Shown: positions 37,359 through 46,959, numbered from the stretch's first letter. The stretch: DNA of 64,000 nucleotides from Serratia fonticola (GCF_001006005.1 NZ_CP011254.1:3658001-3722000); one strand, 5' to 3'. A program made the numbers and translations. The notes: generated by a model from the sequence alone, not told the origin.

Positions 37359-37865
37359 GTTTTTCGCCATCACCCACATGGCCACGGATTGGCTGACGCT
37401 GGTATAGCTTTCCTCACCCACGATCGCCATGCCTTGCCGCTGATAAAAGCGTTGGCCAGCCAAGTTGCTTTTCAGCACGTCCAGCCACAGGATGGATTGC
37501 CCTCTCTCAATGGCTCGTCGCTGTATTTCGGCATATAGCCGTTCCCCATAGCCGCGTCCGGCAAACTGCGGCAGGAAATAAATCTTCTGCAGCTCGGCCC
37601 CGAGGGTTGCGGTTGCTGCCTGCAGGCTGTCGAAATTAAGCTTGGCAAAGCCTACCGGCGTCTCCCCCTCATAGGCAAGCAGCCAGCAGGTATCGCGGTC
37701 TTGCAATGAGGGCTCCAACGCCTGTTCGGCAAAATCCTTGCTCAGAAACGCCTGCAACTCCTGCTGGTTTTGCCAAAGTTCAGCAAAGTGAGCGAGGTAG
37801 CTGGCAATCCCGATTTCCCGCACGGTCGCTAAATCAGCGGGCAACGCTTGACGGATCGTGAACAC
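37353..37865 (-). CDS. GNAT acetyltransferase
   Basis: 170 residues from the GTG at 37865 (first residues VFTIRQALPADLATVREIGI), with AGAGG five bases upstream. An ATG at 37898 would overlap the sseA stop by 20 bp but lacks a ribosome site. The acetyl-CoA motif is GRGYGERLYAEIQRRA, preceded by LQKIYFLPQFA. The acceptor is unknown. It is translated just behind sseA, 13 bp away. Confidence 0.83.
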   Translation of the reverse strand: MFTIRQALPADLATVREIGIASYLAHFAELWQNQQELQAFLSKDFAEQALEPSLQDRDTCWLLAYEGETPVGFAKLNFDSLQAATATLGAELQKIYFLPQFAGRGYGERLYAEIQRRAIERGQSILWLDVLKSNLAGQRFYQRQGMAIVGEESYTSVSQSVAMWVMAKNL

Positions 37866-37878
37866 GATAGCCTCTTTG

Positions 37879-38739
37879 TTAGTGGTCAGTTGACTCATCT
37901 TGGGCGATCGGCTGCTTGCCGCTCAATGCACCCCATTCGCTCCAGGCACCGTCATAGAGTTTCACCTGCTTGGCACCCAGTGATTGCAGGCCAAAGGCCA
38001 GCACCGCGGCGGTGACGCCAGAACCACAGCTGACGATGGTGGGGGCGTTGATATCGACCCCTTTTTCATCGAAGGTTTTTTTCAGCGCTTCGAGTGATTT
38101 GAAACGCCCGTTCTCAAGCAGATCGCCATATGGAATATTGATGCTGCCCGGAATATGGCCACGGTGCAGGCCAGGGCGGGGTTCCGGGGCTTGGGCATAG
38201 AAACGTGGTGCGGCACGGGCGTCGAGGATTTGCCGCTGGTCGTTCATCGCCTGTTCCACCTGCTGCATATCCACCACCGCTTCGGCATTAAAGTGTGAGC
38301 GGAAGATGGCAGGGGTAGGCTGTGCGGGGCCGGTTTCCAAGGCGTTACCGCGTGATGTCCAACCTTGCAAACCTTCATCGAGCACGAATACATTTTGTGC
38401 ACCGAAATTACGGAACGTCCACCAACCGCGTGGGGCAGAGAACTGATTGCCTCCATCATAGAAAACAATGGTCTGTTGGTCATTGATGCCCAGTTTACCT
38501 ACGGCGGCGGCAAAGGCTTCTGCCGTGGGCAGCATATGCGGCAGCGTCGTATTTTTATCCGCGACGTCATCAATATCGAAATACACCGCACCGGGTATAT
38601 GGCCCCGCTCAAATTCGGCCAACATGTCTTGCTTCGGCACCTGACCGACAGGTGCCATACGCACGTCAACCAGCGTCAGATTTTCATCGTTGATATGTTG
38701 CTCAAGCCATTGCGCGGTCACTAAAAAAGCAGAGTTCAT
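37879..38739 (-). CDS. sseA: 3-mercaptopyruvate sulfurtransferase
   Basis: 286 residues from the ATG at 38739 (MNSAFLVTAQWLEQHIND). Two rhodanese domains: an inactive N-terminal one (about 5-130) and a catalytic C-terminal one (155-280) with the active loop CGSGVTA, diagnostic of mercaptopyruvate rather than thiosulfate sulfurtransferases. It transfers sulfur from 3-mercaptopyruvate to thiols or cyanide in the cytoplasm. It is probably in one transcript with the acetyltransferase. Confidence 0.94.
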   Translation of the reverse strand: MNSAFLVTAQWLEQHINDENLTLVDVRMAPVGQVPKQDMLAEFERGHIPGAVYFDIDDVADKNTTLPHMLPTAEAFAAAVGKLGINDQQTIVFYDGGNQFSAPRGWWTFRNFGAQNVFVLDEGLQGWTSRGNALETGPAQPTPAIFRSHFNAEAVVDMQQVEQAMNDQRQILDARAAPRFYAQAPEPRPGLHRGHIPGSINIPYGDLLENGRFKSLEALKKTFDEKGVDINAPTIVSCGSGVTAAVLAFGLQSLGAKQVKLYDGAWSEWGALSGKQPIAQDESTDH

Positions 38740-38833
38740 GGTTATTGTTCGCCTGTCAGGACAAAGAAGGTTTTCACTATACCTCAACGATCTTGCATAT
38801 TGGTATGCTGCGGTTTGAAAGGGGGCAGGGCAG

Positions 38834-39256
38834 ATGATTGACCAAGACTTTGGCGGGGCGAAAATCGCCTTGCTGTACGGCGGCCAGGTGCTGGTTTACC
38901 TGCGCGATGACAACCCGGCAATCCCCTGGCCCGGCTGCTGGGACTTGCCCGGCGGCGGACGTGAAGGGGACGAAACCCCGGTGCAATGTGTGCAACGGGA
39001 AACCGAGGAGGAGTTCGGTATTCTATTGCCCGCCCGGCAAATTGTCTGGCAGCAGCGTTACGCCGGGATCAAGCCTGGCTCGCCGCCCACCTGGTTTATG
39101 GTAGGTGAAATCACTCTCGCACAGATTGCGGCGATCCGCTTCGGTAATGAAGGGCAGTGCTGGCAAATGATGCCTGCGGATGAATTTGTACGGCACCCGC
39201 AGGGCATTGCCCATCTGCGTCAGCGGTTAGCGGATCGTCTGGCCCAGCTCGACTAA
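38834..39256 (+). CDS. NUDIX hydrolase
   Basis: 140 residues. The NUDIX box spans about residues 37-59: it starts at GGREGDE, continues RETEEEFG, and keeps the metal-binding EE pair and final G. A CWDLPGG strand precedes it. Substrates in this family are nucleoside diphosphate derivatives; the exact one is unknown. GGGGGCAGGG precedes the ATG. Its 3' end overlaps the convergent DUF523 gene by 30 bp. Confidence 0.87.
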   Translation: MIDQDFGGAKIALLYGGQVLVYLRDDNPAIPWPGCWDLPGGGREGDETPVQCVQRETEEEFGILLPARQIVWQQRYAGIKPGSPPTWFMVGEITLAQIAAIRFGNEGQCWQMMPADEFVRHPQGIAHLRQRLADRLAQLD

Positions 39257-39739
39257 CCGGACACGCTCGATCAACGCGTCGACCTGATGCTCGGAAAATA
39301 CTTCGATGCCATGTTGGCGTAGCAGCTCAGCGGTGACGCCGCTGCCGGGCTGGGTTTGACCGTTGAATGCACCGTTGTAAATGGTCTGGCTCCCGCAGGA
39401 AGGACTGCGATCGCTCAATAGGGCAAAACGGCAGCCATGCAGGCGAGCGGTATCCAGCGCCAGATGGGCACCCAACAGATACTGGTCGGTAACGTCGTTC
39501 CCTTGCGCGTCGATCACTCTGGCCTGGTTGGCTATCACCTCAGCGCCATTAGCAGCGGCCGCAATCTCTGCTGGCGGGCGCGGCGTGGAGAAACCTGCGG
39601 CCAATTCGGGGCAGCACACCACCAATCGCCCCTCCTTTTGCCACTGCTGTAAGGTGGTATCGATAACGGTTTTGCTGGAGGCGTTATAACGTACGTTGAA
39701 ACCGGCCAGGCAGGCACTGAGCAAGATTTTCGGCGGCAT
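39227..39739 (-). CDS. DUF523 family protein, TudS-like
   Basis: 170 residues from the ATG at 39739 (MPPKILLSACLAGF). The three conserved Cys of this family are visible: Cys10 (SACLAG), Cys43 in CCPE and Cys115 in SPSCG. Family knowledge: DUF523 members studied (TudS) hold a [4Fe-4S] cluster on three Cys and desulfurise thiouracil. Function here is inferred by family. Its 3' end overlaps the NUDIX gene by 30 bp. Confidence 0.82.
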   Translation of the reverse strand: MPPKILLSACLAGFNVRYNASSKTVIDTTLQQWQKEGRLVVCCPELAAGFSTPRPPAEIAAAANGAEVIANQARVIDAQGNDVTDQYLLGAHLALDTARLHGCRFALLSDRSPSCGSQTIYNGAFNGQTQPGSGVTAELLRQHGIEVFSEHQVDALIERVRLVELGQTIR

Positions 39740-39995
39740 GAGGTGTCTTCTGTTGAGGGGGCGAAAGTGTGGCATCAAGGCCCACACGCGCGGCTTTATA
39801 ATAGCAGCGCGGTTTAGCTTAATACCAGCCGTACCTCCCCACTATTTTGCTAACCCTGTGTTCTTTATCCACCGCGTTTTATGAGGGCAGTCACGGATCC
39901 GTGGCAAAGTTGATTATCGGCTTGTTAATGAAATTTAAATTTCATATAAATACATAATGATTTTTATTTTCCAAAGATAGGCAAGGGAGAAAACG

Positions 39996-41126
39996 ATGAA
40001 ACAGGTGCGCGTTGGATTGATCGGTACCGGCTATATTGGCCGCTGTCATGCTATCGCCTATGCACAGGCTGGCACGGTGTTCCCGCTGAAAGGGGAGTTG
40101 GTGTTGGAGATGTTGGCGGAGGTCACACCCGAGCTGGCAGCCCTGCGCGCGGCGGAGTTTGGCTTCGTTCGTTCAACCGGTGACTGGCGCGAACTGGTGG
40201 CCGACCCTGCCATCGACGTGGTGGATATCTGTGCCCCGAACTTCCTGCATAAAGAGATGGCCCTGGCGGCAATTGCACAGGGCAAGCATGTTTATTCCGA
40301 GAAGCCGCTGGCGCTGAATGCGCAAGACGCCGCCGAGATGGTGCAGGCCGCGCGGGCCAAAGGGGTCAAAACCCTGGTTGGGTTCAACTATATGAAAAAC
40401 CCAACCAGCCAGTTGGCACGGGAAATCATCGCTAACGGTGAAATTGGCGAGGTGGTGCATTTTTACGGTACGCATAATGAAGATTATCTGGCCGACCCGC
40501 GTACGCCGATCGACTGGCACTGCCGCAAAGCCACCGCTGGGTTGGGGGCGTTGGGCGATCTGGCGGCGCATATCGTGAACATGGCGCATTATCTGGTGGG
40601 GGATATTGTTGCGGTATCGGGCGATATGCAAACCCTGATCAAACAGCGGCCCGATCCGAACAACCCGGCCAAGATGTGCCAAGTTGAAAACGAAGATCAG
40701 GCCAGCGCGCTGGTGCGCTTTGCCAATGGCGCGATGGGCACCATAGAAACCTCACGCATTGCCTGCGGGCGCAAAATGGGTCTGACCTATGTGGTGACCG
40801 GCACCAAGGGCACCCTGAGTTTCACTCAGGAACGTATGGCCGAACTGAAACTGTATCGCCATGATGAACCGGCGGAGCGGCAGGGCTTCAAAACCATCAT
40901 GGTAGGGCCAAAGCATCCGGATTATGCCGCATTCTGCATCAGCGCCGGGCATGGTATCGGCTTTAACGATCAGAAAACGGTGGAGATCCGCGATTTGGTC
41001 AATGGCATTGCAGCGGGTGATCGGATGTGGCCAGATTTTGAGGAAGGCTGGAAGGTATCCTGCGTGCTGGATGCGATTGCCGCCTCCGCCGAACAGCGCC
41101 GCTGGCTGGATATCAACCGCGATTGA
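39996..41126 (+). CDS. Gfo/Idh/MocA family dehydrogenase
   Basis: 376 residues. Rossmann fold start GLIGTGYIGRCHAIAYAQAG, then YSEKPLALNAQDA (the EKP motif holding the catalytic Lys) and DLAAHIVNMAHYLVG. The family oxidises inositols, sugars and sugar derivatives with NAD(P). ATG 39996 follows AAGGGAG. No sugar transporter or kinase lies beside it, so the substrate is unknown. The upstream 250 bp are AT-rich (AAATTTAAATTTCATAT at 39930) and may carry its promoter. Confidence 0.9.
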   Translation: MKQVRVGLIGTGYIGRCHAIAYAQAGTVFPLKGELVLEMLAEVTPELAALRAAEFGFVRSTGDWRELVADPAIDVVDICAPNFLHKEMALAAIAQGKHVYSEKPLALNAQDAAEMVQAARAKGVKTLVGFNYMKNPTSQLAREIIANGEIGEVVHFYGTHNEDYLADPRTPIDWHCRKATAGLGALGDLAAHIVNMAHYLVGDIVAVSGDMQTLIKQRPDPNNPAKMCQVENEDQASALVRFANGAMGTIETSRIACGRKMGLTYVVTGTKGTLSFTQERMAELKLYRHDEPAERQGFKTIMVGPKHPDYAAFCISAGHGIGFNDQKTVEIRDLVNGIAAGDRMWPDFEEGWKVSCVLDAIAASAEQRRWLDINRD

Positions 41127-41228
41127 CTCTGTAACTTGCATAGGCGGCTAACGAAACTGCAACTGATGCGTTATCTGTAGGGGCACCGGGGAGGCTGTCA
41201 ACCACCACAATAAACCGATAGCCTGACG

Positions 41229-42275
41229 CTATTGCATGGCGTCATTCACCATTTCACCGACCTGTTGCAGGACAGGTCCAGCCTCCTTAAGCCCTTTTCC
41301 TTCCTGCTCCTTCACCCAGGCAGCCTGAACTTCCCGATAGCGGGTAGCTGCCTGCCATTGCTCCAGCTCCTTGGGTTGCAGCGTGCGAATGCTTATGCCG
41401 TCTTTTTTCAGCTCGGCTACCTGAGCGTCAAAGCTGGCGTTCATCACCGTGCCCAAGGTTTGATAGGCGGTTGCGGCAGCGCGCTCAATGGCTTGCTTAT
41501 CCTGCTGTGCCAGCTTATCCCAGGTGTCCTTGTTCATCACCAACAGATAGACGTGCCCCATCCAAAGCTTTTCGGAGTACAGGACGTTGGGAGCGACTTT
41601 ATGCACGTTTAGCTGATAACCGCCGTCCACGTTCACCATTAACCCATCCAGCTTACCGGCTCGCATGGCTTGGTAGATCTCGTCTCCCCAAGGCATGGAA
41701 ACCGGGGTGGCTCCGGCATTACGCAAAAAGTCCTGATGCCAGAAGCTGGCGGAACGCCACTTTTGCCCTTTTATATCCTCCAGACGGTCTAACGGCTTGG
41801 TGCTGAAAAAGGCCACCGGATAGCCGGTGCTGAACAACAGATTGACGGCGTTTTGTTTGGCTAACTCAGCAGGGAACGCGGGGATTTCCGCATAGACATG
41901 GCGGAAGAAGGCAACCTGCTGGTCACCAGTTGGGCCAGTGGGGAAGCTTTTGAATATTTGGTGCAGGGGCAGCGTTTTAGCGGAGTATTCGGGCACCACA
42001 ATGGCCATATCCGCCGTACCTGGTTTGCCCACCACGCTGAGGGCATCATAACCGGTAGCGAGTTTGCTATCCCAATGAGCTTCTATTTTCAGACGTCCTT
42101 GGGATTCTTTTTCAATAGCAGGGAAAAATACCTCTTGAATAAACCGCGTGCGCATCCCGCCCAGCGGTTCATGATCGGTATAGACCAAAGTTTGGGTTGC
42201 CGATACTGCCGTGGGTAACAGCAATGTGGCTAAGAGCACGGCCAAAATTTTCCTGACCTGATGTATGGGTTGCAT
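41229..42275 (-). CDS. TRAP transporter substrate-binding protein (DctP type)
   Basis: 348 residues with a signal peptide (cut near AVSA^TQT). DctP-like pattern: YTDHEPLGGMRTRFIQEVFF, RLKIEAHWDSKL, the QKWRSASFW substrate segment and LDGLMVNVDGGYQL. No DctQ or DctM membrane subunit lies in the window, so it is orphaned here; it may use a distant TRAP permease, or act as a sensor partner. A carboxylate ligand is expected from the family. Confidence 0.85.
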   Translation of the reverse strand: MQPIHQVRKILAVLLATLLLPTAVSATQTLVYTDHEPLGGMRTRFIQEVFFPAIEKESQGRLKIEAHWDSKLATGYDALSVVGKPGTADMAIVVPEYSAKTLPLHQIFKSFPTGPTGDQQVAFFRHVYAEIPAFPAELAKQNAVNLLFSTGYPVAFFSTKPLDRLEDIKGQKWRSASFWHQDFLRNAGATPVSMPWGDEIYQAMRAGKLDGLMVNVDGGYQLNVHKVAPNVLYSEKLWMGHVYLLVMNKDTWDKLAQQDKQAIERAAATAYQTLGTVMNASFDAQVAELKKDGISIRTLQPKELEQWQAATRYREVQAAWVKEQEGKGLKEAGPVLQQVGEMVNDAMQ

Positions 42276-42440
42276 AACGTTTCCTTGGCTTCGGGTAATA
42301 ATAATCCATGTAGTTTACATGGTTTAAGGTTGGGATCTGTACAACCCGCTGATTTTCAACTTTGCTTTGCCACTTTTGTTATTTTGAGCGCCGATCTGCC
42401 TGGTTGATACTGAGAAAAATAGCCGTCAGCGAGCCGGAAA

Positions 42441-43472
42441 ATGTCTTCAGCCAAACCCCATAGCCACTATCTGCACGGCGAACAACGAGCGTGGATCCAA
42501 CAGCTTAACCGGCAATGGGTCTGGCGGCTGGAACTGCCGACCTGGGGAATTATGCTGCTGGTTTACGGTAGTTGGTTCGGTGTGGTGCATTATTGGCAGC
42601 AGCTTGGCCCCTGGCTGGGCGCACCGCTGCTGACTGTGGCGACCACTTGGTATCTCTCGTTGCAGCATGAGCTGATCCACGGCCATCCCACCCGCTGGCC
42701 ACGGCTCAACCAACTGTTCGGCCTGCTTCCCCTGGCGGTGTGGTATCCCTATGGGCTGTACCGTGACAGCCATATTCAGCATCATCGCGACGATCATCTG
42801 ACCCAACCTGCCGCAGATCCGGAAAGTTACTATTTCAGCCGGGCGCAGTGGCAGCGTTTTCCTGTTTTGCTGCCTCTGTTGGCCAAGGTGCGTAACACCC
42901 TGATTGGGCGAGTCACGCTTGGCCCGGCATGGGATATTGCCGCCACGCTGGCCAATGCCTTGAAAGCCATACTGGCTGGGGATCTGCGGACTTTGGCGAT
43001 GTGGCTGGTACAGGGTGCACTGTTGGTGGCTCTGCTTGCCTGGCTGCAAACGCAGGGCATTTCTGCCGCCTTTTATCTGCTGGCGGTGAGCTACCCGGCG
43101 CTGGGGTTGACCAAGATCCGTTCGTTTTACGAGCATCGCGCGGTGGACGCTCCGCAGGCACGTTCTATTATTAATGAGGCCTCTTGGCCGTGGCGGCTGC
43201 TGTTTCTTAATCTGAACTATCATTTAGTGCATCATGATTTACCCGGTTTGCCTTGGTATGGGCTGCGAAAAGTCTATCTGGCAGAGCAGCAGGCCTACCG
43301 GCAACGCAGCCAGGGGTTTGTGGTACAGGGCTATGGCAACTGGTTTGTCGATCATGCCGTGACGCCGATTGCCGTTGAAGTACACCCGTTTGAACAGGAG
43401 AGTGTCGGGAAACAGCATGTGATACGCTGGACCCATACCGCGCAGGATTTTCCAATCGATCTGGCGAAATAG
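42441..43472 (+). CDS. Membrane fatty acid desaturase family protein
   Basis: 343 residues. Three histidine boxes that bind the di-iron centre: HELIHGH, HIQHH and HLVHHD, with membrane segments between. The family includes acyl-lipid desaturases and hydroxylases of carotenoids and alkanes; the exact substrate is open. It stands upstream of the osmF operon with only 29 bp between, so it may be co-transcribed with it, an unusual link between lipid desaturation and osmoprotectant uptake. Confidence 0.86.
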   Translation: MSSAKPHSHYLHGEQRAWIQQLNRQWVWRLELPTWGIMLLVYGSWFGVVHYWQQLGPWLGAPLLTVATTWYLSLQHELIHGHPTRWPRLNQLFGLLPLAVWYPYGLYRDSHIQHHRDDHLTQPAADPESYYFSRAQWQRFPVLLPLLAKVRNTLIGRVTLGPAWDIAATLANALKAILAGDLRTLAMWLVQGALLVALLAWLQTQGISAAFYLLAVSYPALGLTKIRSFYEHRAVDAPQARSIINEASWPWRLLFLNLNYHLVHHDLPGLPWYGLRKVYLAEQQAYRQRSQGFVVQGYGNWFVDHAVTPIAVEVHPFEQESVGKQHVIRWTHTAQDFPIDLAK

Positions 43473-43501
43473 CCGGAAAGCATCATCAAAGAGGATAAAG
43501 C

Positions 43502-44431
43502 ATGGCTATTACCCCATTACGCGCACGTTTTTTGGCATTGGCTTTGACCGTTCTGGCAGGAGCCAGCGGTGTTGCACAGGCGGCCGATACGGTACGCGTG
43601 GGTTCTAAAATTGATACCGAAGGCTCGTTGCTTGGCAATATCATTGTGCAGGTGCTGGAAGCCAATGGCATAAAAACCACCAACAAACTGCAGCTAGGCA
43701 CCACCAAGGTGCTGCGTGGTGCGATCACCTCCGGCGAGATTGATATCTACCCGGAGTACACCGGTAACGGTGCCTTCTTCTTCTCCGATGAAAAAGATCC
43801 GGCGTGGAAAAACGCTCAGGCCGGGTTCGAGAAGGTCAAAAAGCTCGACTATGACCAGAACAAGATCGTCTGGCTGGATGCCGCCCCGGCAAACAACACC
43901 TGGACGATCGCCGTTCGCCAGGACGTGGCACAGGCCAACCATCTGAAAACCCTGGCAGACCTGGCCAAGTGGATCAACGACGGTGGTAAGTTCAAACTGG
44001 CGGCATCGGCAGAGTTTATCGAACGCCCGGACGCGCTACCGGCCTTCCAGAATGCTTATGGCTTCAAGCTTAATCAGGATCAGTTGCTGTCACTGGCTGG
44101 CGGTGACACGGCGGTGACCATCAAGGCGGCGGCGGAACAAACCTCTGGGGTGAATGCGGCAATGGCCTATGGGACCGATGGCCCGGTAGCCGCGCTGGGC
44201 CTGCAAACGTTGGAAGACCCACAGGGCGTGCAGCCGATTTACGCCCCGGCTCCGATTATTCGTGAGGCAACGCTGCAGCAGCACGCCAATATCGCCGAAC
44301 TGCTCAAACCGGTATTCGCTACGTTAGACGGCCCAACCTTGCAGCAGTTGAACGCGCAGATCGCCGTAGAAGGCCAGGATGCCAAACAGGTAGCGGTCAA
44401 TTACCTGAAACAGAAAGGGTTGATTAAGTAA
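43502..44431 (+). CDS. osmF: Osmoprotectant ABC transporter binding protein OsmF
   Basis: 309 residues with a signal peptide ending SGVAQA^AD. OpuAC-type pattern: VRVGSKIDTEGSLLGNIIVQ, EIDIYPEYTGNGAFFF, DAAPANNTWTIAVRQDVA. It matches E. coli OsmF (YehZ), a glycine betaine-type binding protein induced by high osmolarity and stationary phase. It heads the osmF-yehY-yehX-yehW order seen in E. coli, but the operon is interrupted after osmF by a 430-bp repeat-rich gap. Confidence 0.92.
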   Translation: MAITPLRARFLALALTVLAGASGVAQAADTVRVGSKIDTEGSLLGNIIVQVLEANGIKTTNKLQLGTTKVLRGAITSGEIDIYPEYTGNGAFFFSDEKDPAWKNAQAGFEKVKKLDYDQNKIVWLDAAPANNTWTIAVRQDVAQANHLKTLADLAKWINDGGKFKLAASAEFIERPDALPAFQNAYGFKLNQDQLLSLAGGDTAVTIKAAAEQTSGVNAAMAYGTDGPVAALGLQTLEDPQGVQPIYAPAPIIREATLQQHANIAELLKPVFATLDGPTLQQLNAQIAVEGQDAKQVAVNYLKQKGLIK

Positions 44432-44461
44432 CCTTGATTTGACGACTGAATCTGATATTGC

Positions 44462-44802
44462 TCCTCATCCCAATGCTCTCCCAAAGAGAGAGGATGCTGA
44501 TACGGAGCATCGATTGAGGGCAGGATTCAATCTTTAAAACGTTTAATCCCCTCCCCGCAGGAGATGGAAAGATGCGGCGTTGGGATTAGGTGCTGGAGCC
44601 CATTTGTGGCACGTTCAGTCCCCTCTCCCACAGAGAGAGGGAGCTGGTATAGAGCAGCCATTAAGGGCAGGATTCAATCTTTAGAACGTTTAATCCCCTC
44701 CCCGCAGGAGATGGAACGGATGCGGCATTGGGATTAGGTGCAGGAGCCCATTTGTGGCACGTTCAGTCCCCTCTCCCTGTGGGAGAGGGTTAGGGTGAGG
44801 GG
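44462..44802. repeat. Tandem ~148-bp repeats with family A hairpins, between osmF and yehY
   Basis: Two direct units occupy 44476-44622 and 44623-44770 (147 and 148 bp, about 90% alike). Both carry GGGCAGGATTCAATCTTTA, GATGCGGC and GAGCCCATTTGTGGCACGTT. A third copy of only the hairpin end (44768-44802) is a full family A repeat, and a degenerate opposite end is at 44462. Nothing codes here. The hairpins lie inside the operon and may give osmF higher expression than the membrane subunits. Confidence 0.8.
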
Positions 44803-44866
44803 ACGTCAGCTTACGCGTAGCTATGCATTCTGCGCTTAACTGGCTGATTAGACCCTGGGAGTGATT

Positions 44867-46027
44867 TTGATTATTGTCTTGAAAAACCGCGTATTACTGA
44901 CACTGTTTGTTTTGCTGCTGCTTGCGGCCTTTGGCCTGCCGTTCCTCAGTTATGCCCCTAATCGCCTGCTGTCTGGCAAGAGTATCTCTCTGATTTCACT
45001 GTTGCATGGCCCAGCGCTGTGGCTGCTGCTGCCATTACTGGCGTTGGCCGTGCTCAGCCTGTTGACCCCCACGCGCAATCGGGCGCGGCTGACCGCCTGC
45101 GTTGCCGCTGTTCTATTGGCGATGATCTTTTGGTTGAGCGGCTATACCGCGCAGCAACTGGCATTGCAGGGCTCGCCGTTGGCGCGGACTTCCTGGAGCA
45201 GCGGCTGTGCGCTAATGGCAGCATTGAGCGGCCTGATCGCCGCAGATGCCATGACGCGGATCACCCCCTCGCACCTGTGGCGCATTCTGGGTAACGCTTT
45301 GGTGATGCTACCTGCCGCGCTGTTGCTGTTTACCCATCAGTTGGACCAGCTTTCCCTGATGAAGGAGTACCACAACCGGCAAGAGGTGTTTGACGCTGCG
45401 TTACTCCAGCATTTGACCATCTTGCTGGCTACCTTGGTACCGGCTCTGCTGATTGGCGTACCGTTGGGCGTGCTGTGTTTTCGTTCAACCCGCTGGCAGG
45501 GCCCGATCTTCTCTACGCTGAATATCATCCAGACCGTACCCTCCATTGCGCTGTTTGGCCTGTTGATCGCCCCGTTGGCCGGGCTGGCGGCGGCGCTCCC
45601 TTGGTTGGCTAACTTAGGCATCAGCGGTATCGGCATGGCCCCGGCGATTGTGGCATTGGTGCTCTATGCCCTGCTGCCGCTGGTGCGCAGCGTGGTCGCC
45701 GGTTTGCAAAGCGTGCCCGCCAGCGTGATTGAATCCGCCAGCGGCATGGGAATGACGCGCGGGCAGATTTTCTTTGGCGTACAGCTGCCACTGGCATTGC
45801 CACTGTTCCTGACCGGCGTGCGGATCCTGGCGGTACAAACCGTGGGAATGGCGGTGGTGGCAGCGCTGATCGGGGCAGGGGGTTTTGGTGCGATCGTGTT
45901 TCAAGGATTACTCAGCAGCGCGCTGGATCTGGTGCTGCTCGGGGTGATCCCGGTGATCGCCATGGCGGTGATCGTCGATTCGCTGTTTAAATTCATAATT
46001 TCAATGTTGGAAGTGACTGCCAGATGA
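44867..46027 (+). CDS. yehY: Osmoprotectant ABC permease YehY
   Basis: 386 residues. The start is doubtful: TTG 44867 fits GGGAG at five bases, while GTG 44861 overlaps it. N-terminal hydrophobic region with LPFLSYAPNRLLSGKS, then the permease part (about 175-385) with NIIQTVPSIALFGLLIAPLA and GAGGFGAIVFQGLL. It matches E. coli YehY including SLMKEYHNRQEVFD. It pairs with YehW to form the channel. Its stop overlaps yehX (ATGA). Confidence 0.9.
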   Translation: MIIVLKNRVLLTLFVLLLLAAFGLPFLSYAPNRLLSGKSISLISLLHGPALWLLLPLLALAVLSLLTPTRNRARLTACVAAVLLAMIFWLSGYTAQQLALQGSPLARTSWSSGCALMAALSGLIAADAMTRITPSHLWRILGNALVMLPAALLLFTHQLDQLSLMKEYHNRQEVFDAALLQHLTILLATLVPALLIGVPLGVLCFRSTRWQGPIFSTLNIIQTVPSIALFGLLIAPLAGLAAALPWLANLGISGIGMAPAIVALVLYALLPLVRSVVAGLQSVPASVIESASGMGMTRGQIFFGVQLPLALPLFLTGVRILAVQTVGMAVVAALIGAGGFGAIVFQGLLSSALDLVLLGVIPVIAMAVIVDSLFKFIISMLEVTAR

Positions 46028-46959
46028 TTAACTTTGACCGGGTAAGCAAGATTTTTCAGGGGAAACCGGCGGTGGACGATCTCTCGTTGAGCATGGCGGA
46101 AGGGGAGTTTACCGTGCTGATCGGCACTTCTGGCTCTGGCAAATCCACCACTTTGAAGATGATCAACCGCCTGATCGAGCATGATAAAGGCAAGATCAGG
46201 TTTGCCGGTGAGGAGATCCATAAGTTCAAGCCACAGGATTTGCGCCGCCGTATGGGCTATGCCATCCAGTCGATCGGCCTGTTCCCTCATTGGACGGTGG
46301 AAGAGAACATCGCCACGGTGCCGCAGTTGCTGAAGTGGCCACGGGCGCGGATCCGCGATCGGGTGACTGAGCTGATGGAGCTGCTGCAACTGGAGCCGGA
46401 CCTGTTCCGCCGCCGCTATCCACATCAGCTTTCCGGCGGACAGCAGCAGCGGGTTGGGGTGGCACGAGCGCTGGCCGCCGATCCAGAGGTGTTGCTGATG
46501 GATGAACCCTTTGGTGCGCTCGATCCGGTTACCCGGGCCTCGTTGCAGGCGGAGATTGCCCGCATTCATCAACTTTCTGGCCGCACCATCGTATTGGTGA
46601 CGCACGATATCGATGAAGCGCTGGGGCTGGCCGATCGGATCGTGCTGCTCGATCAGGGGCGAGTGGTGCAGCAGGGCACTCCGTTGGAGCTGCTGACCAA
46701 CCCGGTGAATGATTTTGTGCGTGACTTCTTTGGCCGCAGCGATCGGGGGATCAAGCTGTTGGCGTTGGGCACGGTAGCCGAAAGGGTGCGGCCGGGCGAA
46801 GCGGAAGGGGAACCTATCCAGGCCATGATGAGCCTGCGTGAGGCGCTTTCGGTGTTTGTTGCCCGAGGCAGCGAACGTTTGCCGGTGGTTGACGAACAGG
46901 GGCAAGCGCTTGGCGTGTTGCATTTCAGCGATTTGATTACACACAAGGCGCTATCATGA
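46024..46959 (+). CDS. yehX: Osmoprotectant ABC ATPase YehX
   Basis: 311 residues. Walker [10 protein letters not shown], signature [15 protein letters not shown], Walker [13 protein letters not shown] and the switch His in VTHDIDEAL. The last ~60 residues look like a CBS-type regulatory end ([20 protein letters not shown]), as in OpuCA/ProV-like ATPases. Overlaps yehY and yehW by ATGA, so the three are translationally coupled. Confidence 0.93.
   Translation: MINFDRVSKIFQGKPAVDDLSLSMAEGEFTVLIGTSGSGKSTTLKMINRLIEHDKGKIRFAGEEIHKFKPQDLRRRMGYAIQSIGLFPHWTVEENIATVPQLLKWPRARIRDRVTELMELLQLEPDLFRRRYPHQLSGGQQQRVGVARALAADPEVLLMDEPFGALDPVTRASLQAEIARIHQLSGRTIVLVTHDIDEALGLADRIVLLDQGRVVQQGTPLELLTNPVNDFVRDFFGRSDRGIKLLALGTVAERVRPGEAEGEPIQAMMSLREALSVFVARGSERLPVVDEQGQALGVLHFSDLITHKALS

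Noticed and set aside
42447..43223. 258-residue minus-strand ORF opposite the desaturase
   Set aside because: The plus strand holds three His boxes; the antisense product is Gln/Arg-rich with no domain.
45901..46944. 347-residue minus-strand ORF opposite yehX
   Set aside because: yehX is a clear ABC ATPase coupled to its neighbours; the antisense frame is a shadow.
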